Shown here piece after piece: positions 26,354 through 36,592 of a DNA stretch of 64,000 nucleotides (position 1 is the stretch's first letter; each line of letters starts with the position of its first letter). A program made the translations under genes and the position numbers. The notes under the pieces were generated by a model. The model did no database searches, was not told the origin of the DNA, and was given only the letters and a program-made list of their open reading frames with translations. The stretch comes from Cupriavidus alkaliphilus (GTDB lineage Bacteria; Pseudomonadota; Gammaproteobacteria; Burkholderiales; Burkholderiaceae): positions 248,001 to 312,000 of the forward strand of contig NZ_FMAD01000005.1 of assembly GCF_900094595.1 (NCBI RefSeq), given 5' to 3'.

Positions 26354-26371
26354 CTTATATCTTATATAAGA
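26354..26371. promoter_or_regulatory. AT-rich palindrome upstream of acnB
   Basis: The perfect 12-bp palindrome TCTTATATAAGA (26360-26371) is preceded directly by another CTTATAT (26354-26360). It lies about 85 bp before the acnB start. It stands out in such GC-rich DNA and is symmetrical like an operator of a GntR-type regulator of central metabolism; the identity of the binding protein is inference. Confidence 0.5.
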
Positions 26372-26751
26372 GTGTTGGAACCAAATCCCATATCAAACAA
26401 TGGCTTGGAGAATGGATGAGTTGTTGTTTTGCATGGACGGCTACCCGAGTAGCGTAGTAGGGAATGCGCAAGCCTGGGCGCCGGCCAGCCGCCGCAGGGC
26501 CGGCCATAGCGTGCACCCAGACCGGCGATGTTGTGCGTCATCGCGCCGTCCCCTGCCCCGCCGCCCTCAAGTTCCCCGACCAAGCTGCGTTAACCAGCCT
26601 GCAGGCGCGCAACACAAAGGCGCCCGCTCGCTTTAGCGCCCTGCTCCCTTTCCGCTCAAATGGCCAAGCTGAAAGGGTTTCCCCCTTTTTTTCGGCCCTT
26701 TGCTGGCCTGCGATTCCGGAAGAATGGCAGGCATTCCGATACAGGCTTCTC
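26372..26751. other. Intergenic region between acnB and fliL
   Basis: No gene is supported here. It must contain the rightward promoter of the flagellar operon. I looked for sigma-28 (TAAA-N15-GCCGATAA) and sigma-54 (GG-N10-GC in context) signals and saw no convincing match. A C/T-rich stretch ending in cccccttttttt lies at 26680-26695. Confidence 0.5.
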
Positions 26752-27243
26752 ATGGCGAACACGGCTTCCCCTCCCCGGACTGGCAACACAGGCAAGCGCG
26801 GCCGGCTGCTGCTGATCGGCGCCGGCGTGCTGGTTGTGGCACTGGGTGCCGGAGGCTTCGTGCTGGGCAGCGTGCTGAGCAACCGCCAGCCGGCGGCGCC
26901 CGCAGCGCCCGCCGCTCCGGTCATCCCGCCGCCGATCTTCGTGCCGCTGGACGCGTTCACCGTCAACCTGCGCAGCGAGGACGGCGACCGCTTCCTGCAC
27001 ACCGGGCTGTCGCTGAAGGTGGCTGACGCCGCCACCCAGGCGCGCCTGGCCCAGTACCTGCCCGAAGCACGCAGCCGCATCCTGCTGTTGCTGTCCGCGC
27101 GGCAGCCGGCCGAGCTGGCTACCGTCGACGGCAAGCGCAAGCTGGCCGACGACATCCGCGACACCATCAGCAAGCCGTTTGCCAGCGGCCTGCCGGCGCA
27201 ACACGTGCTGGACGTGCTGTTCACCTCGTTCGTGGTGCAGTAA
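26752..27243 (+). CDS. fliL: Flagellar basal body-associated protein FliL
   Basis: A 163-residue protein. A cytoplasmic basic N-terminus, one membrane helix (about residues 19-41, LLLIGAGVLVVALGAGGFVL) and a periplasmic domain with VPLDAFTVNLRSEDGDRFLH and SRILLLLSARQPAELATVDGK are typical. It stabilises stator-rotor contacts. The start at 26752 fits the family. It opens the operon fliLMNOPQR, and fliM follows after 58 bp. Confidence 0.93.
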   Translation: MANTASPPRTGNTGKRGRLLLIGAGVLVVALGAGGFVLGSVLSNRQPAAPAAPAAPVIPPPIFVPLDAFTVNLRSEDGDRFLHTGLSLKVADAATQARLAQYLPEARSRILLLLSARQPAELATVDGKRKLADDIRDTISKPFASGLPAQHVLDVLFTSFVVQ

Positions 27244-27301
27244 GCGAGAAGCCTGGGCAGCACGTTTCATCCATAACGCCGCACAAGGGGCAGGACACTA
27301 G

Positions 27302-28321
27302 ATGGCCTACGACAAGTTCCTCTCGCAAGACGAGGTAGACGAGCTGCTCAAGGGCGTATCCGGCGAGGCCGATACGCCCAAGGCCAGCGAGACTGCGCCC
27401 GACGAGGGCGGGGTACGCCCCTACAACCTGGCGACGCAGGAACGCATTATCCGCGGCCGCCTGCATACGCTGGAAATCATCAACGAGCGCTTTGCGCGCT
27501 CGCTGCGCACGGCGCTGTTCAACTTCATCCGCCGCGGCGCGGACATCTCCGTGGGCAGCGTCAGGATCGAGAAGTTCGGCGATTTCGCGCGCAACCTGCC
27601 GATGCCGACCAACCTCAACCTGGTCCACCTGAAGCCGCTGCGCGGCACCGCGCTGTTCGTCTACGACCCCAACCTGGTCTTCCTGGTGGTCGACAACCTG
27701 TTCGGCGGCGACGGCCGCTTCCACACCCGCGTGGAAGGGCGCGACTTCACCCAGACCGAGCAACGCATCATCCAGCGCATGCTGGAGCTGACGCTGACCA
27801 GCTACGGCAATGCCTGGCGCACCGTGCATCCGATCGAGACCGAGTACATCCGCTCGGAGATGCACCCCAAGTTTGCCAACGTCGCCACGCACAACGAGGC
27901 CGTGGTGACCACCGCCTTCCACATCGAGCTGGGCGCCGTCGGCGGGCAGCTGCACGTATGCCTGCCGTACGCGATGATCGAGCCCCTCAAGGACCTGCTG
28001 ATGAATCCGCTGCAGGACGAGAAAGAGGTCGACAAGGGCTGGGTTACGCAGCTGTCCACGCAGCTGCGCGCGGCCGAGGTCGAGCTGGTGGCCGAATTCG
28101 CGCACCTGCAGAGCACCGTCGCCGAAGTGCTGGCGATGCGCGCCGGCGACGTACTGCCGATCGAGCTGCCCGAGAAGGTGTTCGGCAAGGTGGACGGCGT
28201 GCCCGTGATGCAATGCGGCTTCGGCACCATGAACGGCCAGTACGCGCTGCGGGTAGAACGAATGATCAATCACCAGGACGGCGATTCCCACCTGGATACC
28301 GAGGACACCGATTATGACTGA
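27302..28321 (+). CDS. fliM: Flagellar motor switch protein FliM
   Basis: A 339-residue cytoplasmic C-ring protein. The N-terminal LSQDEVDELLKGV is the CheY-P binding peptide. The middle CheC-like domain includes the GGXG-type VVDNLFGGDGRFHTRVEGRDF. The C-terminal SpoA domain pairs with FliN (LELPEKVFGKVDGVPVMQC region). Length and motifs are complete. It overlaps fliN by 8 bp. Confidence 0.97.
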   Translation: MAYDKFLSQDEVDELLKGVSGEADTPKASETAPDEGGVRPYNLATQERIIRGRLHTLEIINERFARSLRTALFNFIRRGADISVGSVRIEKFGDFARNLPMPTNLNLVHLKPLRGTALFVYDPNLVFLVVDNLFGGDGRFHTRVEGRDFTQTEQRIIQRMLELTLTSYGNAWRTVHPIETEYIRSEMHPKFANVATHNEAVVTTAFHIELGAVGGQLHVCLPYAMIEPLKDLLMNPLQDEKEVDKGWVTQLSTQLRAAEVELVAEFAHLQSTVAEVLAMRAGDVLPIELPEKVFGKVDGVPVMQCGFGTMNGQYALRVERMINHQDGDSHLDTEDTDYD

Positions 28322-28751
28322 CGGCATCGAGGACAAGCCGGTCGACCCGATGGACGACTGGGCCAGCGCGCTGGCCGAGCAGACCAGCGCCACTTCCGCC
28401 GAGATCCCCGCCGCTGCCGCGCCCGCCGCCACGCCGGCGGCGGCCACGGTCTTCCCGCCGCTGGCCAAGGAAGCGCCGAGCGGCTTCCGCAACGATATCG
28501 AGATGATCCTCGATATCCCGGTGCAGCTGACCGTGGAACTGGGCCGCACCAAGGTGCCGATCAAGAACCTGCTGCAGCTGGCGCAGGGCTCGGTGGTGGA
28601 ACTCGACGGCCTGGCCGGCGAGCCGATGGACGTGCTGGTCAACGGCTACCTGATCGCGCAAGGCGAAGTGGTGGTGGTCAACGACAAGTTCGGCATCCGC
28701 CTGACCGACATCATCACGCCGTCCGAACGCATCCGGAAGCTGAACAAATGA
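28314..28751 (+). CDS. fliN: Flagellar motor switch protein FliN
   Basis: A 145-residue protein. An Ala/Pro-rich N-terminal half precedes the SpoA domain with [39 protein letters not shown] and [11 protein letters not shown], the invariant FliN pattern. It forms the base of the C-ring with FliM and helps the export apparatus dock. It overlaps fliM by 8 bp and fliO by 4 bp (ATGA), indicating tight translational coupling. Confidence 0.97.
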   Translation: MTDGIEDKPVDPMDDWASALAEQTSATSAEIPAAAAPAATPAAATVFPPLAKEAPSGFRNDIEMILDIPVQLTVELGRTKVPIKNLLQLAQGSVVELDGLAGEPMDVLVNGYLIAQGEVVVVNDKFGIRLTDIITPSERIRKLNK

Positions 28752-29203
28752 CAGCCGCAACCCGCGCCCTGCTGGCTGCGCTTGCCGCGCTTCCCTGCGC
28801 CGCAACCGCCGCCGAAGGCACGCAGGCGCCCGCCATCGGCGGCGCCGCCAGCCTGGCGCAGGCCGGGCTGGGACTGTTCGCCATCATCGCGCTGATCCTG
28901 GGCCTGGCCTGGATGGCACGGCGTGCCGGCCTGGTGCGCCACGCCACCGGCGGCGCGATGAAGGTAGTCGGCAGCACCATGCTGGGCGCACGCCAGCGCC
29001 TGGTGCTGGTCGAGGTCGGCGATACCTGGCTGGTGCTGGGCGTCAGCCCCGGCGAAATCCGGCCGCTGCACACCATGGCGGCAGGATCGCCGGCCGCCGG
29101 CCAGACCGGCGCGCACGTCGTCGCCGGACCGTCGCAACCGCCCACCGGCGGCAGCTTCGCCGAGAAGCTGCTGCGCTCGATGCAGGCCCAATTCAAATCA
29201 TGA
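28748..29203 (+). CDS. fliO: Flagellar export apparatus protein FliO
   Basis: A 151-residue protein with a signal-like N-terminus, one strong membrane helix ([20 protein letters not shown], about residues 40-58) and a cytoplasmic part with [21 protein letters not shown], typical of FliO, which helps FliP assemble. It overlaps both neighbours by 4 bp. Confidence 0.93.
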   Translation: MTAATRALLAALAALPCAATAAEGTQAPAIGGAASLAQAGLGLFAIIALILGLAWMARRAGLVRHATGGAMKVVGSTMLGARQRLVLVEVGDTWLVLGVSPGEIRPLHTMAAGSPAAGQTGAHVVAGPSQPPTGGSFAEKLLRSMQAQFKS

Positions 29204-30033
29204 CTTCCCCGCTTGCCACGCCGTGGCGACTGCTGCCGCGCGCAGGCCGCGCCGCGCGCCCGGCTTCGTTGTTGCCCTCGCCGCTGCTGGCCCGGCTGTC
29301 CGTGCTGGCGCTGCTGCTGGCCCTTGCCGCGCTGGCGCCCGCTCAAGCGTGGGCCCAGGCGCTGCCAGGCGTGATCAGCAAGCCTGCCCCGGGCGGCGGC
29401 CAGATCTGGTCGCTGCCGGTGCAGACGCTGGTGCTGCTGACCTCGCTGTCGTTCCTGCCCGCGGCGATGCTGATGATGACCGGCTTCACCCGCGTCATCA
29501 TCGTGCTGGGGCTGCTGCGCAACGCGCTGGGCACGGCCACCTCGCCGCCCAACCAGGTGCTGGTGGGCCTGTCGCTGTTCCTGACCTTCTTCGTGATGGC
29601 CCCGGTGTTCGACCGCGTCTACAACGACGCCTACAAGCCGCTGTCCGAGAACAAGCTCAGCCTGGAGGCCGCCGCGGCCAAGGCCGCCGAGCCGCTCAAG
29701 GCCTTCATGCTGCGCCAGACCCGCGAGAAGGACCTGGCCATGTTCGCGCAGATGGCCAAGGCGCCGGAGATGCAGGGACCGGAGGAAGTGCCGCTCAGCA
29801 TCCTGGTGCCGGCCTTCGTCACCAGCGAACTGAAGACCGCGTTCCAGATCGGCTTCACCATCTTCATCCCGTTCCTGATCATCGACCTGGTGGTGGCCAG
29901 CGTGCTGATGGCGATGGGCATGATGATGGTGCCGCCCGCCACCATCTCGCTGCCGTTCAAGCTGATGCTGTTCGTGCTGGTCGACGGCTGGCAACTGCTG
30001 CTGGGATCGCTGGCGCAGAGCTTCATGAGCTGA
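29200..30033 (+). CDS. fliP: Flagellar type III export gate protein FliP
   Basis: A 277-residue inner-membrane protein. A long N-terminal extension with a signal-peptide-like segment ([17 protein letters not shown]) precedes the conserved core with [39 protein letters not shown] and [20 protein letters not shown]. FliP is the major subunit of the export gate with FliQ and FliR. The start is the ATG overlapping the fliO stop. Confidence 0.97.
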   Translation: MTSPLATPWRLLPRAGRAARPASLLPSPLLARLSVLALLLALAALAPAQAWAQALPGVISKPAPGGGQIWSLPVQTLVLLTSLSFLPAAMLMMTGFTRVIIVLGLLRNALGTATSPPNQVLVGLSLFLTFFVMAPVFDRVYNDAYKPLSENKLSLEAAAAKAAEPLKAFMLRQTREKDLAMFAQMAKAPEMQGPEEVPLSILVPAFVTSELKTAFQIGFTIFIPFLIIDLVVASVLMAMGMMMVPPATISLPFKLMLFVLVDGWQLLLGSLAQSFMS

Positions 30034-30071
30034 CGCCGGCCGCCAGCGCCAGCCTTTCCTTCGCAAGATCC

Positions 30072-30341
30072 ATGACCCCAGAGACCGTAATGACCATCGC
30101 CACCCAGGCGATGAAGATGACCCTGCTGCTGGCCGCCCCGCTGCTGCTGGTGGCGCTGGCCGCCGGCCTGGTGGTCAGCCTGTTCCAGGCCGCGACCCAG
30201 ATCAACGAGATGACGCTGAGCTTCATCCCCAAGCTGATCGCCCTGTTCGCCACCATGGTGCTGGCCGGCCCGTGGATGATCAACGCGATGGTCGACTACA
30301 TGCGCGAGGTGTTCCAGAGCATCCCTGCGCTGGCGCACTGA
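30072..30341 (+). CDS. fliQ: Flagellar export protein FliQ
   Basis: An 89-residue protein with two membrane helices, starting MTPETVMTIATQAMKMTLLL. The segment GLVVSLFQAATQINEMTLSF is the FliQ hallmark. I chose the ATG at 30072 because the family begins there. It is part of the export gate and lies 38 bp after fliP. Confidence 0.96.
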   Translation: MTPETVMTIATQAMKMTLLLAAPLLLVALAAGLVVSLFQAATQINEMTLSFIPKLIALFATMVLAGPWMINAMVDYMREVFQSIPALAH

Positions 30342-30420
30342 CGGCGGCCGCCGACGCCGCCATCCGCCGCTATCGCCACCGTTGCCGCACTTCACCCCGC
30401 CTGCCCGCTGACCCGCCGCC

Positions 30421-31206
30421 GTGATCGAGTTCACCTCAGCCCAGCTCTACGGCTGGCTCGCGGCTTTCCTGTGGCCGTTTTTCCGCATCCTGGCGCTGCT
30501 CGGCACCGCGCCGCTGTTCGGTGAATCGACCATCCCGCGGCGCGCCAAGATCGCGCTGTCGGCAATGATCGCGATGGTGGTCTCGCCCACCATCGCCCAG
30601 CTGCCGGTGGTGCCGGTGTACTCCTTCGACGGGCTGCTGATCATCCTCAATGAAGTCGGCATCGGCCTGGCCACGGGCTTCGTCATGCGGCTGGTGTTTG
30701 CCACCGTGCAGCAGGCCGGCGAGATCATCGGCCTGCAGATGGGCCTGTCGTTCGCGTCCTTCTTCGACCGCGCCGCCGGCGGCCAGACCATGGTGCTGTC
30801 GCGCTTCCTGAACCTGATCGCGGTGCTGCTGTTCCTGGCGCTGGACGGCCACCTGCTGATGCTGGGCGCGCTGGTCGACAGCTTCAACAGCCTGCCCATC
30901 GGCGGCACCCCGCTGTCCGCCGGCGGCGCCATGGCCGTGGCCCGCGCCGGCGGCATGGTGTTCGCCTCCGGCCTGCTGCTCGCACTGCCGATGATCGCCG
31001 CGCTGCTGATCCTGAACCTGGCCATGGGCATCCTCAACCGCGCCTCGCCGCAACTGTCGATCTTCGCGGTGGGCTTCCCGGTGACGCTGTCGGGCGGGCT
31101 GCTGGTGCTGATGCTGGTGATGCCGCAGATGGGCAGCTACATGCAGCACATGATCGAGGCGGGGCTGGAGGCGGTGGGGACGGTGCTGGGGCAGTTCGGG
31201 CGGTAG
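30421..31206 (+). CDS. fliR: Flagellar export protein FliR
   Basis: A 261-residue inner-membrane protein with about six helices, starting at GTG. Segments FTSAQLYGWLAAFLWPFFRI and GEIIGLQMGLSFASFFDRAA are characteristic. It completes the export gate. It is the last gene of the operon; flhB, fliI and the hook/filament genes are not in this window and must lie elsewhere. Confidence 0.96.
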   Translation: MIEFTSAQLYGWLAAFLWPFFRILALLGTAPLFGESTIPRRAKIALSAMIAMVVSPTIAQLPVVPVYSFDGLLIILNEVGIGLATGFVMRLVFATVQQAGEIIGLQMGLSFASFFDRAAGGQTMVLSRFLNLIAVLLFLALDGHLLMLGALVDSFNSLPIGGTPLSAGGAMAVARAGGMVFASGLLLALPMIAALLILNLAMGILNRASPQLSIFAVGFPVTLSGGLLVLMLVMPQMGSYMQHMIEAGLEAVGTVLGQFGR

Positions 31207-31250
31207 GCCGCGTGGCGGCCGGCGCGGCAAGGCGGGCTCCGCCGCCCCAC

Positions 31251-32480
31251 TCAACCCTTCACGCACACCACCTGCCGCAGCGTATGCACCACCTCCACCA
31301 AATCCGCCTGCGCCGCCATCACCGCATCGATGTCCTTGTACGCCATCGGGATCTCGTCGATCACGGCGGCGTCCTTGCGGCATTCCACGCCTTGGGTGGC
31401 CTGCTTCTGGTCGGCCACGGTGAAGCGGCGCTTGGCTTCGCTGCGGCTCATGGTGCGGCCGGCGCCGTGGCTGCAGGAGCTGAATGACTCCGGATTGCCC
31501 TTGCCGCGCACGATGAACGAACGCGCGCCCATCGAGCCCGGGATGATGCCCAGCTCGCCGGCGCGCGCGCTGACCGCGCCCTTGCGCGTGACCAGCACGT
31601 CGGCGCCGAAGTGGTGTTCCTTCTGCACGTAGTTGTGATGGCAGTTCACCGCCTCGAGCCGGGCCTGGAACGGCTTGCGCAGCACCCGCTGCGCCGCGGC
31701 CAGCACCGCCTCCATCATCAGCTCGCGGTTGCGGCGGGCGTAGGCCTGCGCCCATGACACCGCGTAGATGTAGTCCTCGTAGTGCGAGGAGCCTTCCACC
31801 AGGTAAGCCAGGTCGCGGTCCGGCAGGTTGGCCAGGTGCTGGCGCATGTCCTGCTGCGCCAGCGTGATAAAGGTGGTGCCGATGGCATTGCCGATGCCGC
31901 GCGAGCCGCTGTGCAGCATGAACCAGACCGACTGCGCCTCGTCCAGGCACACCTCGATGAAGTGGTTGCCGGTGCCGAGCGTGCCGAGGTGGTTGCGATG
32001 GTTGGCGCGCGCCAGGTGCGGGTATTTGTCGGTGATGCGGCGAAAGCCCGGCGCCATCTCGGCCCAGGCGGCGTCGACGTGCGCCGGCGCATTGCCCCAG
32101 GCGCCCTGGTCGCGCCGCCCGCCCTGCGCGCTGCGGCCATGCGGCACGGCGTGCTCGATCGCGCTGCGCAGCTGGCCCAGGTTGTCGGGCAGGTCGGCGG
32201 CGGTCAGGGAGGTCTTCACCGCCATCATGCCGCAGCCGATATCGACACCCACCGCCGCGGGAATGACGGCGCCGACGGTCGGAATCACGGAACCGATGGT
32301 CGACCCCTTGCCCAGATGTACGTCCGGCATCACCGCCAGATGGCGGAAGATAAACGGCATCCGGGCGGTGTTCACCAGTTGCTCGCGCGCGGCGCCCTCC
32401 ACCGGCACGCCGCGCGTCCACAGCTTGACCGGCTTGCCGGCGCCGGTGTCGAGTACGTCGTATTGATGCTTGTCCGCCAT
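31251..32480 (-). CDS. rtcB: RNA-splicing ligase RtcB
   Basis: A 409-residue GTP- and Mn-dependent RNA ligase that joins 2',3'-cyclic phosphate and 5'-OH ends. The metal-binding cysteine C83 is in GVDIGCGMMA. The guanylylated histidine H338 is in SSCSHGAGRTMSR. Also visible are GTLGTGNHFIEV and HSGSRGIGN. All catalytic motifs are intact. No RtcA cyclase, archease or RtcR gene lies beside it. It is convergent with fliR; the 44-bp gap is GC-rich. Confidence 0.95.
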   Translation of the reverse strand: MADKHQYDVLDTGAGKPVKLWTRGVPVEGAAREQLVNTARMPFIFRHLAVMPDVHLGKGSTIGSVIPTVGAVIPAAVGVDIGCGMMAVKTSLTAADLPDNLGQLRSAIEHAVPHGRSAQGGRRDQGAWGNAPAHVDAAWAEMAPGFRRITDKYPHLARANHRNHLGTLGTGNHFIEVCLDEAQSVWFMLHSGSRGIGNAIGTTFITLAQQDMRQHLANLPDRDLAYLVEGSSHYEDYIYAVSWAQAYARRNRELMMEAVLAAAQRVLRKPFQARLEAVNCHHNYVQKEHHFGADVLVTRKGAVSARAGELGIIPGSMGARSFIVRGKGNPESFSSCSHGAGRTMSRSEAKRRFTVADQKQATQGVECRKDAAVIDEIPMAYKDIDAVMAAQADLVEVVHTLRQVVCVKG

Positions 32481-32540
32481 GTCAGCCTGCCCCCGTCGTC
32501 ACGCTTTGCAGCTTAGAGGCCGGGGCTTGCCAAGGATTCC

Positions 32541-33515
32541 CTAGCGGCCGCCCTGTCCGACAAAGCCGGCAAACGCCCCCAGGTCCACATTCCCGCCCGA
32601 CACGATGATGCCCACGCGCTTGCCCTTCACATCGAGCTTGCCATGCAGCACCGCGGCCGCGGCAAGGCAACCGGTGGGCTCGGCGACTATCTTCATGCGG
32701 CCGGCGAAGAACTTCATGGTCTCGACCAGTTCGGCGTCCGACACGGTGGCGATATCCGTCACCAGCTCGTGGATCACGGCGAAGGTGTGGTTGCCCAGGT
32801 ACGGCGTCTGCGCGCCGTCGGCAATGGTGCGCGGGGTGTCGATGCGGACGATCTCGCCGCTGCGCAGGCTGCGCTGGCCGTCGTTGCCGGCCTCGGGCTC
32901 GACACCGTACACCGCGCAGCCGGGCGACATCGCCTGTGCCGCAACCGCGCAGCCGGACAGCAGGCCACCGCCGCCCAGGCACACCACCAGCATGTCCAGC
33001 GGGCCGGTTTCCTCGAACAGTTCCTTGGCCGCGGTGCCTTGCCCGGCCATCACGTGCGGATGGTCGTAGGGCGGGATCAGCGTCATGCCCCGTTCGCTCG
33101 CAATGCGCCGGCCCAGGGCCTCGCGGTCATCCCGGTAGCGGTCGTACAGCACCACCTCGGCGCCATAGCCGCGCGTGGCCTCGATCTTGATCGCGGGGGC
33201 GTCCTGCGGCATCACGATCACCGCCTGCACGCCCAGCAGGCGCGCCGACAGCGCGATGGCCTGCGCGTGGTTGCCGGAAGAGAACGCCAGCACCCCGCCC
33301 GCCTTCTGCTGCGGCGTGAACTGGGCAATGGCATTGTAGGCGCCGCGGAACTTGAAGGCGCCGATGCGCTGGAAGTTCTCGCACTTGAAGAACAGCTGCG
33401 CGCCGGTGGCGGCGTCGGCGGTGGCCGAGGTCAGCACCGGGGTGCGGTGCGCCGCCGCGCGTATCCGTTCGTGGGCGGCGGCGACGTCGTCGAAAGTAAT
33501 CGGCAGGGCTGTCAT
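32541..33515 (-). CDS. Threonine/serine dehydratase or hydroxyaspartate ammonia-lyase-like PLP enzyme
   Basis: A 324-residue fold-type II PLP enzyme. The Schiff-base lysine K55 is in GAFKFRGAYNA; the phosphate-binding loop is CLGGGGLLSG; SSGNHAQAIALSARLLG holds the substrate carboxylate. There is no C-terminal ACT-like regulatory domain, so it resembles catabolic threonine dehydratase, serine racemase or threo-3-hydroxyaspartate ammonia-lyase. Sequence alone does not separate these. It lies 60 bp upstream of rtcB on the same strand. Confidence 0.85.
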   Translation of the reverse strand: MTALPITFDDVAAAHERIRAAAHRTPVLTSATADAATGAQLFFKCENFQRIGAFKFRGAYNAIAQFTPQQKAGGVLAFSSGNHAQAIALSARLLGVQAVIVMPQDAPAIKIEATRGYGAEVVLYDRYRDDREALGRRIASERGMTLIPPYDHPHVMAGQGTAAKELFEETGPLDMLVVCLGGGGLLSGCAVAAQAMSPGCAVYGVEPEAGNDGQRSLRSGEIVRIDTPRTIADGAQTPYLGNHTFAVIHELVTDIATVSDAELVETMKFFAGRMKIVAEPTGCLAAAAVLHGKLDVKGKRVGIIVSGGNVDLGAFAGFVGQGGR

Positions 33516-33590
33516 GGCGTTGGCAATAAGGGGTCGGGACCGGCCAGTTTACCCGCCCCGGCGCCTGCGCGCAGCCATGCGCGCCGGCGG

Positions 33591-35228
33591 CTATGCGCTG
33601 GCCAGCCGGTGCGCCGTGCGCCGCGGCGCGGCCAGCGTGCCGGCGCCCACCGCCATGGTCCCCGCTTCGCCGGGCAGGCGGAAGAACGCCACCACCTCGC
33701 TCAGCTCGCGGCCCTGCTCTTCCAGCGCGCGCGAGGCATTGGCCGCCTCGCTCACCAGCGACGCGTTCTGCTGCGTGACCTGGTCGATCTGCACGATGGC
33801 CTGGTTGACCTGTTCGATGCCGCGGGTCTGCTCGGCCGACGCCGTGGCAATTTCCTCGACGATGCCGGTTACGCGCGCCACTGCCTGGGTCACCTCGGCC
33901 ATGGTCTGGCCCGCCTCGCTGGCCAGCGACGAACCATCCTGCACCTGCCGGCCAGACGCCTCGATCAGTTCCTTGATCTCCTTGGCCGCGCTCGACGAGC
34001 GCTGGGCCAGCCCGCGCACCTCGCTCGCCACCACGGCAAAGCCCCGGCCCTGCTCGCCGGCGCGTGCCGCTTCCACCGCGGCGTTCAGCGCCAGGATATT
34101 GGTCTGGAAGGCGATGCCCTCGATGATGCCGGTGATCTCCGCGATCTTGTTCGAGCTGGCGCTGATGTCCTGCATCGTGCCGACCACGCGCTGCACCGTG
34201 GTGCTGCCGCGCTGCGCCACATCGGCGGCGCTGCGCGCGAGTTCGCTGGCCTGGCGCGCATTTTCGGTGTTCTGGCGCACGGTCTCGGTCAGCTCCTCCA
34301 TGCTGGCCGCGGTCTGCTCCAGCGAGGCCGCCTGCTCCTCGGTGCGGCTGCTCAGGTCGGCATTGCCGCGGGCGATCTCGCTGGTGCTGATGGCGATATT
34401 GCCGCTGCTGGCGCGCACGCTGGTCACGGTGGCGGTCAGGCGCTCGTTCATGTCGCGCAGCGCCGCCAGCAGGCGGCCGGTCTCGTCATGGCGATCCACT
34501 TCGATGCGCGCGCCCAGGTCGCCGCCGGCCACGGTGCCGGCCACCTCCACGGCGCGCTGGATCGGGCGCGTGATGGCTCGCGTGATCAGCACGCCGCCGG
34601 CCAGCGCAATGACCGCGGACACCAGCGAGATCAGGATCAGCAGGTTGCGCTGGCGCTCGTAGTCCGTCTCGAGCCTGCGCTCCATTTCCTTCTGGCGGGC
34701 CTTGGTGAACTCGGCATAGGCATCGGTCGACTTGATCAGCGCCGCCAGCAACGGACGGCATTGCTTGTCGATCCGGCCGATGGCCTCCTCGATCTTGCGC
34801 TCGACCGCCAGCCCGACAATGCCGGTGGCGACCGGACCATACTGCGCCTCGACCCTGGCGACGTCCTCGACCAGCTTGCGCGCCTCATCGCTGACGCCAG
34901 GCTGGCGCACCATCTCGCTGAGCCGCGCCAGCCGGGCCTGCACGTCTTCGTGCGCGCGCAGGGCGTCGGCCTTCTCGCGCTCCAGCTCCGCCGCATCCGT
35001 CACCAGCACCAGGTTGCGCGCCGCGATGGCACGCCGGTCGACCGCGTTGCGCACCTGCGCGGCCATTTCCGCCCGTGCGTTCAACCCGTTCAGGTAGTCA
35101 TTGAAACCCGCCGTCGCCTCGCCAAGCGCATGCAGCGAGTACGCCGACACCACCAGCACCACGCCCGCCAGCGTGCCGAACCCGGCCAGCAGCCGCGTGC
35201 GGATAGACAGACTCCTGAAAAAACTCAT
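33591..35228 (-). CDS. Methyl-accepting chemotaxis protein
   Basis: A 545-residue receptor from the ATG at 35228, which has a GGGGAG site. TM1 is at about 10-30. A periplasmic four-helix-bundle sensor spans 31-190, then TM2 ([20 protein letters not shown]) and a HAMP domain ([13 protein letters not shown]). The signalling domain carries the invariant hairpin tip [20 protein letters not shown]. The C-terminus (RLASA) lacks the NWETF-type pentapeptide for CheR/CheB tethering. The ligand is unknown; being next to the phenol locus makes an aromatic attractant possible, but this is inference only. Confidence 0.93.
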   Translation of the reverse strand: MSFFRSLSIRTRLLAGFGTLAGVVLVVSAYSLHALGEATAGFNDYLNGLNARAEMAAQVRNAVDRRAIAARNLVLVTDAAELEREKADALRAHEDVQARLARLSEMVRQPGVSDEARKLVEDVARVEAQYGPVATGIVGLAVERKIEEAIGRIDKQCRPLLAALIKSTDAYAEFTKARQKEMERRLETDYERQRNLLILISLVSAVIALAGGVLITRAITRPIQRAVEVAGTVAGGDLGARIEVDRHDETGRLLAALRDMNERLTATVTSVRASSGNIAISTSEIARGNADLSSRTEEQAASLEQTAASMEELTETVRQNTENARQASELARSAADVAQRGSTTVQRVVGTMQDISASSNKIAEITGIIEGIAFQTNILALNAAVEAARAGEQGRGFAVVASEVRGLAQRSSSAAKEIKELIEASGRQVQDGSSLASEAGQTMAEVTQAVARVTGIVEEIATASAEQTRGIEQVNQAIVQIDQVTQQNASLVSEAANASRALEEQGRELSEVVAFFRLPGEAGTMAVGAGTLAAPRRTAHRLASA

Positions 35229-35492
35229 GATCACTCCCCTTACCGTCCAAGAAGACGTATGCGCTTCCGTTGTTATGGTTCTAACCCTGTTGCATGCCCG
35301 ACTGCGGCATGCCACTGCGCGCCCGTTCCTGCCGGTCGACACGGTATGCGGCATCGCCAGGGCGCATGGCCCTGGCTGGCATCCGTGCTCTTTGTTGCGG
35401 GGGCTAACGGTAGGGAGCCGGTGAACTGTTCCCCACGAGAGTGGGGGACGCGTCCAATTGGCGCGAGGAAGCGAAAGGGGGTGCGCCGCAGC

Positions 35493-36548
35493 TCACACTC
35501 CGGCGCCACTCGCAACGGCCGGCGTATCGCGCCGCGCCAGCAGGTCCAGCGCAACATCCACGATCATGTCCTCCTGCCCGCCCACCATGCGCCGCTTGCC
35601 CAGTTCGACCAGGATGTCGACGGTGCCCAGCCCGTAGCGCGCCGCGGCGGCTTCGGCATGGCGCAGGAAGCTGGAATAGACCCCGGCGTAGCCCAGCGCC
35701 AGGGTCTCGCGGTCGACACGGACCGGGCGGTCCTGCAGCGGGCGCACGATGTCGTCGGCGGCATCCATCAGCGTGTAGAGGTCGCAGCCGTGCTGCCAGC
35801 CCAGGCGTTCGGCGGCGGCGATAAAGACCTCGAGCGGCGCGTTGCCGGCGCCGGCGCCCATACCGGCCAGGCTGGCATCGATGCGGTCGCAGCCTTCCTC
35901 CACCGCGACAATCGAGTTGGCCACGCCCAGGCTCAGGTTGTGGTGGGCATGCATGCCGGTCTGGGTTTCGGGCCGCAGCACCTCCTTGAAGGCGCGGAAG
36001 CGCTCGCGCACGTCCTGCATGCCCAGCGCGCCGCCGGAATCGACCACATACACGCACTGGGCGCCGTAGCTTTCCATCAGCTTCGCCTGCTGCGCCAGCG
36101 CCGCGGGCGTGGTCATGTGGCTCATCATCAGGAAGCCGACGGTATCCATGCCGAGCTTGCGCGCGTATTCGATATGCTGGCGCGAGACGTCGGCCTCGGT
36201 GCAGTGGGTGGCCACGCGCACCACGCGCGCACCGGCGTCGTAGGCGGCACGCAGGTCATGCACGGTGCCCACGCCCGGCAGCAGCAGCGTGGCCACGCGG
36301 GCATGGCGCACGGTTTCGGCCACGGCCGCGATCCATTCCAGGTCGGTGTGCGCGCCGAAGCCGTAGTTGAAGCTGGAGCCCGACAGCCCGTCGCCGTGCG
36401 CCACTTCGATCGAATCGACGCGGGCCGCGTCGAGCGCCGCGGCAATGCGGCGCACGTGTTCCAGGCTGTACTGGTGGCGGATCGCGTGGCTGCCGTCGCG
36501 CAGCGTCACGTCGGAGATGTAGAGCTTCTTGGTAGGTTGTGCGGTCAT
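35493..36548 (-). CDS. dmpG: 4-Hydroxy-2-oxovalerate aldolase
   Basis: A 351-residue class II pyruvate aldolase that splits 4-hydroxy-2-oxovalerate into pyruvate and acetaldehyde, the last step of catechol meta cleavage. Motifs are [20 protein letters not shown] (catalytic Arg-Asp region), the metal-binding [13 protein letters not shown] and [14 protein letters not shown]. It normally channels acetaldehyde to its partner dehydrogenase, encoded 44 bp upstream. It is the last gene of the phenol operon seen here. The frame is open across the intergenic gap upstream, but the ATG at 36548 is the true start. Confidence 0.96.
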   Translation of the reverse strand: MTAQPTKKLYISDVTLRDGSHAIRHQYSLEHVRRIAAALDAARVDSIEVAHGDGLSGSSFNYGFGAHTDLEWIAAVAETVRHARVATLLLPGVGTVHDLRAAYDAGARVVRVATHCTEADVSRQHIEYARKLGMDTVGFLMMSHMTTPAALAQQAKLMESYGAQCVYVVDSGGALGMQDVRERFRAFKEVLRPETQTGMHAHHNLSLGVANSIVAVEEGCDRIDASLAGMGAGAGNAPLEVFIAAAERLGWQHGCDLYTLMDAADDIVRPLQDRPVRVDRETLALGYAGVYSSFLRHAEAAAARYGLGTVDILVELGKRRMVGGQEDMIVDVALDLLARRDTPAVASGAGV

Positions 36549-36592
36549 GTTGGTCTTCCTGCTTTCGATGCGTTCAAGGCGAGGCGCCGCGC

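Noticed and set aside
26372..26751. Sigma-28 promoter for the flagellar operon
   Set aside because: No sequence close to TAAA-N15-GCCGATAA was found on the + strand; the promoter type stays unassigned.
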